From assembly GCF_001462455.1 (NCBI RefSeq), contig NZ_LNTD01000125.1:1-41853 (forward strand): 41,853 nt of DNA, written 5' to 3'. Shown piece after piece: positions 40,446 to 41,853 of this stretch (positions are counted from its first letter, which is position 1; every line of letters begins with the position of its first letter). The notes beneath the pieces were generated by a model. That model searched no databases. It was not told the origin of the DNA and saw nothing but the letters and a program-made list of their open reading frames with translations. The position numbers and the translations under genes were made by a program. Origin of the DNA: Cellulomonas sp. B6. GTDB taxonomy: Bacteria; Actinomycetota; Actinomycetes; Actinomycetales; Cellulomonadaceae.

Positions 40446-40964
40446 TCAGGGCGTGCGGACCACCACGAGCCGCGCCGCACCGAGGTCGAGCGCGTCCCAC
40501 GTCCCGTCGAACTCCAGCAGGCTCCACGTCGCGGTCGGGACGCCGGGCCGCACGCGCGCGACCGCGCCGCCGTCCGAGCCCGGCCCGGCGAGCGCGTCGG
40601 CGAGCTGCGAGACCGTCGGCTCGTGCCCGACGACGAGGACCGTGCTCGCCTCCTGCGGCAGGCCGCGCACCAGCGCGAGCACGTCGCCGGCGCCGGCGTC
40701 GTAGAGCGCGTCGACGACGGTCAGCTCGGCGTCCGGCGCACCGGACGCCGCGAGCGGTGTCCGGACCAGGTCCCACGTCTGCCGCGTGCGCAGCGCCGAC
40801 GAGCACAGCACGTGCGTCGGGGCGAGACCGGCCTCGGCGAGCGCCGCGCCGACCGCGCTGGCCTGCCGGCGTCCCGCCAGCGCGAGCGGGCGGTCGTGGT
40901 CGACGACGGCACCGGCGGGCTCGGCCTTGGCGTGCCGCAGGATGACGAGGTGGTGGGTGCTCAC
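40446..40964 (-). CDS. Histidine phosphatase (SixA-like)
   Basis: This gene encodes 172 residues of the histidine-phosphatase branch. The catalytic motif is VILRHAKAEP (Arg10-His11), and the second conserved region is VLVVGHEPTVSQLADAL, with the acid and second His. The length is close to SixA of E. coli. SixA-type enzymes dephosphorylate phospho-His proteins such as those in two-component relays or the nitrogen PTS; the target here is unknown. A GACCCT box lies 6 nt before the GTG, but it is a poor match to a -10. Confidence 0.88.
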   Translation of the reverse strand: MSTHHLVILRHAKAEPAGAVVDHDRPLALAGRRQASAVGAALAEAGLAPTHVLCSSALRTRQTWDLVRTPLAASGAPDAELTVVDALYDAGAGDVLALVRGLPQEASTVLVVGHEPTVSQLADALAGPGSDGGAVARVRPGVPTATWSLLEFDGTWDALDLGAARLVVVRTP

Positions 40965-41031
40965 GTGCCCAGGGTCGCAGACGCCCCGCGGCGCGTCAGG
41001 CCGCTACGCGCCCGGGACGACGCGACGTACG

Positions 41032-41799
41032 TCACTGCCCCATCGCGTGCACGCCGCCGTCGACGTGCACGATCTCGCCCGTGGTGGCGGGGAACCAGTC
41101 CGACAGCAGCGCGGCGACCGTGCGCGCCGTCGGCTCGGGGTCGGTGACGTCCCAGCCGAGCGGGGCACGGTCCGGCCAACCGCCCTCCATCGACTCGAAG
41201 CCGGGGATCGACTTGGCGGCCGTCGTGCGGATGGGGCCGGCGGAGACCAGGTTGACGCGCACGCCCTGCGGGCCCAGGTCACGGGCCAGGTAGCGCGCGG
41301 TCGACTCGAACGCGGCCTTGGCGACACCCATCCAGTCGTAGACGGGCCACGCGTAGCGCGCGTCGAACGTCAGACCGACCAGGCCCGACCCGCGCGTGAG
41401 CAGCGGCAGCGAAGCCACGGCGAGCGCCTTGAGGGAGTACGCGGACACGTGCACCGCCGTCGCGACGTCCTCCCACTCGCCGGCCAGGAAGTTGCCGCCC
41501 ATGACCGACTGCGGGGCGAAGCCGATGGAGTGCACGACGCCGTCGAGGTGGTCGGCGTGCTCGCGCACGCGGTCCGCGAGCGCCGCGAGGTCGTCCGCGT
41601 TCGTCACGTCGAGCTCGACGACCGGTGCGGGCTGCGGCAGGCGGCGCGAGATCGCCTGCGTGAGCCGCAGCTGACGACCGAACGACGTGAGGATCACCTG
41701 CGCGCCCTGCTCCTGCGCGAGCCGCGCGACGTGGAACGCGATCGATCCGTCGGTGAGGACGCCGGTGACGAGCAGCGTCTTGCCCTCGAGGAGTGCCAT
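41032..41799 (-). CDS. fabI: Enoyl-[acyl-carrier-protein] reductase (FabI)
   Basis: This NADH-dependent SDR enzyme reduces enoyl-ACP in the last step of each fatty acid elongation cycle. It has 255 residues. The N-terminal nucleotide motif reads LLVTGVLTDGSIAFHVA. The catalytic pair is Tyr154 and Lys161 (Y-x6-K) in YDWMGVAK, preceded by the Phe145 equivalent of InhA Phe149. A Ser91 in HSIGFAP lines up with InhA Ser94, the isoniazid-adduct contact. The gene is preceded by AAAGG before the ATG. In this family fabG usually sits upstream, and the last 54 bp of the window would lie there; nothing can be identified in them. Confidence 0.94.
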   Translation of the reverse strand: MALLEGKTLLVTGVLTDGSIAFHVARLAQEQGAQVILTSFGRQLRLTQAISRRLPQPAPVVELDVTNADDLAALADRVREHADHLDGVVHSIGFAPQSVMGGNFLAGEWEDVATAVHVSAYSLKALAVASLPLLTRGSGLVGLTFDARYAWPVYDWMGVAKAAFESTARYLARDLGPQGVRVNLVSAGPIRTTAAKSIPGFESMEGGWPDRAPLGWDVTDPEPTARTVAALLSDWFPATTGEIVHVDGGVHAMGQ

Positions 41800-41853
41800 G
41801 GTGTGCCTTTCGCGGTCACGGTCCGCCGCGCGGGGCGGGCGGTGGTACAGGAG

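Noticed and set aside
41800..41853. 3' end of a fabG-type gene
   Set aside because: The 54 bases before fabI show no recognisable FabG C-terminus in any frame.

Overview
The window is about 74% GC chromosomal DNA from an actinobacterium. The gene set fits the Micrococcales, and a facultatively anaerobic Cellulomonas-like organism is my best guess. The reasons are SepH, DUF4193, DUF3159 and DUF3710 proteins, an actinobacterial ParC, a GlgM/GlgC pair, and a pyruvate formate-lyase with its activase. The block from about 17.1 to 26.3 kb follows the gene order of Mycobacterium tuberculosis Rv2689c-Rv2701c, as recalled, without Rv2695 and Rv2700. No tRNA, rRNA or CRISPR array was seen.

Layout. 1-2.1 kb is an accessory patch: an AbiEi/DUF559-type protein, a small Cys-pair protein, a decayed IS5-family transposase, and a dispersed ~19-bp repeat that becomes a 36-bp tandem array. 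2.1-5.4 kb holds pflA and pflB. 5.5-8.1 kb holds dxs and a DUF4126 membrane protein. 8.2-12.0 kb holds guaB1 (GMP reductase type), a glutamine amidotransferase and a Nudix CoA pyrophosphatase, chained by stop/start overlaps, followed by an APH-type kinase. 12.1-15.2 kb holds acnA behind a palindromic operator, and a 54-residue protein. 15.3-17.1 kb is a small regulatory island: an ImmA/IrrE metallopeptidase, an XRE-type regulator, and a divergent HTH protein plus a 57-residue CxxC protein.

17.2-21.8 kb holds a TrmA/RlmD-like methyltransferase without iron-sulfur ligands, a KimA-like APC permease, and two divergent RCK (TrkA) proteins; I read the last three as a potassium uptake system. 21.8-26.3 kb is the conserved dut-DUF cluster with suhB. 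26.4-30.7 kb holds a TRIC-type channel, sepH, thymidine kinase, a phosphodiesterase-like protein and DUF5998. 30.7-36.2 kb holds a Pat-type acetyltransferase fused to a CoA-ligase-like region, divergent from parC. 36.2-41.8 kb holds an uncharacterised protein, glgM/glgC, serB, a SixA-type phosphatase and fabI.

The genes are mostly housekeeping: central carbon and fermentation, isoprenoid precursors, purine and dUTP handling, potassium, cell division, chromosome decatenation, glycogen and fatty acid synthesis. A recurring feature is a TAnnnT -10 box 6-8 nt before the start codon, which predicts leaderless mRNAs for about a dozen genes. The observations most worth following are the repeat family, the XRE/ImmA island with its TGACAAG sites, the KimA/RCK arrangement, the acnA palindrome, and the degenerate ligase region of the Pat protein.
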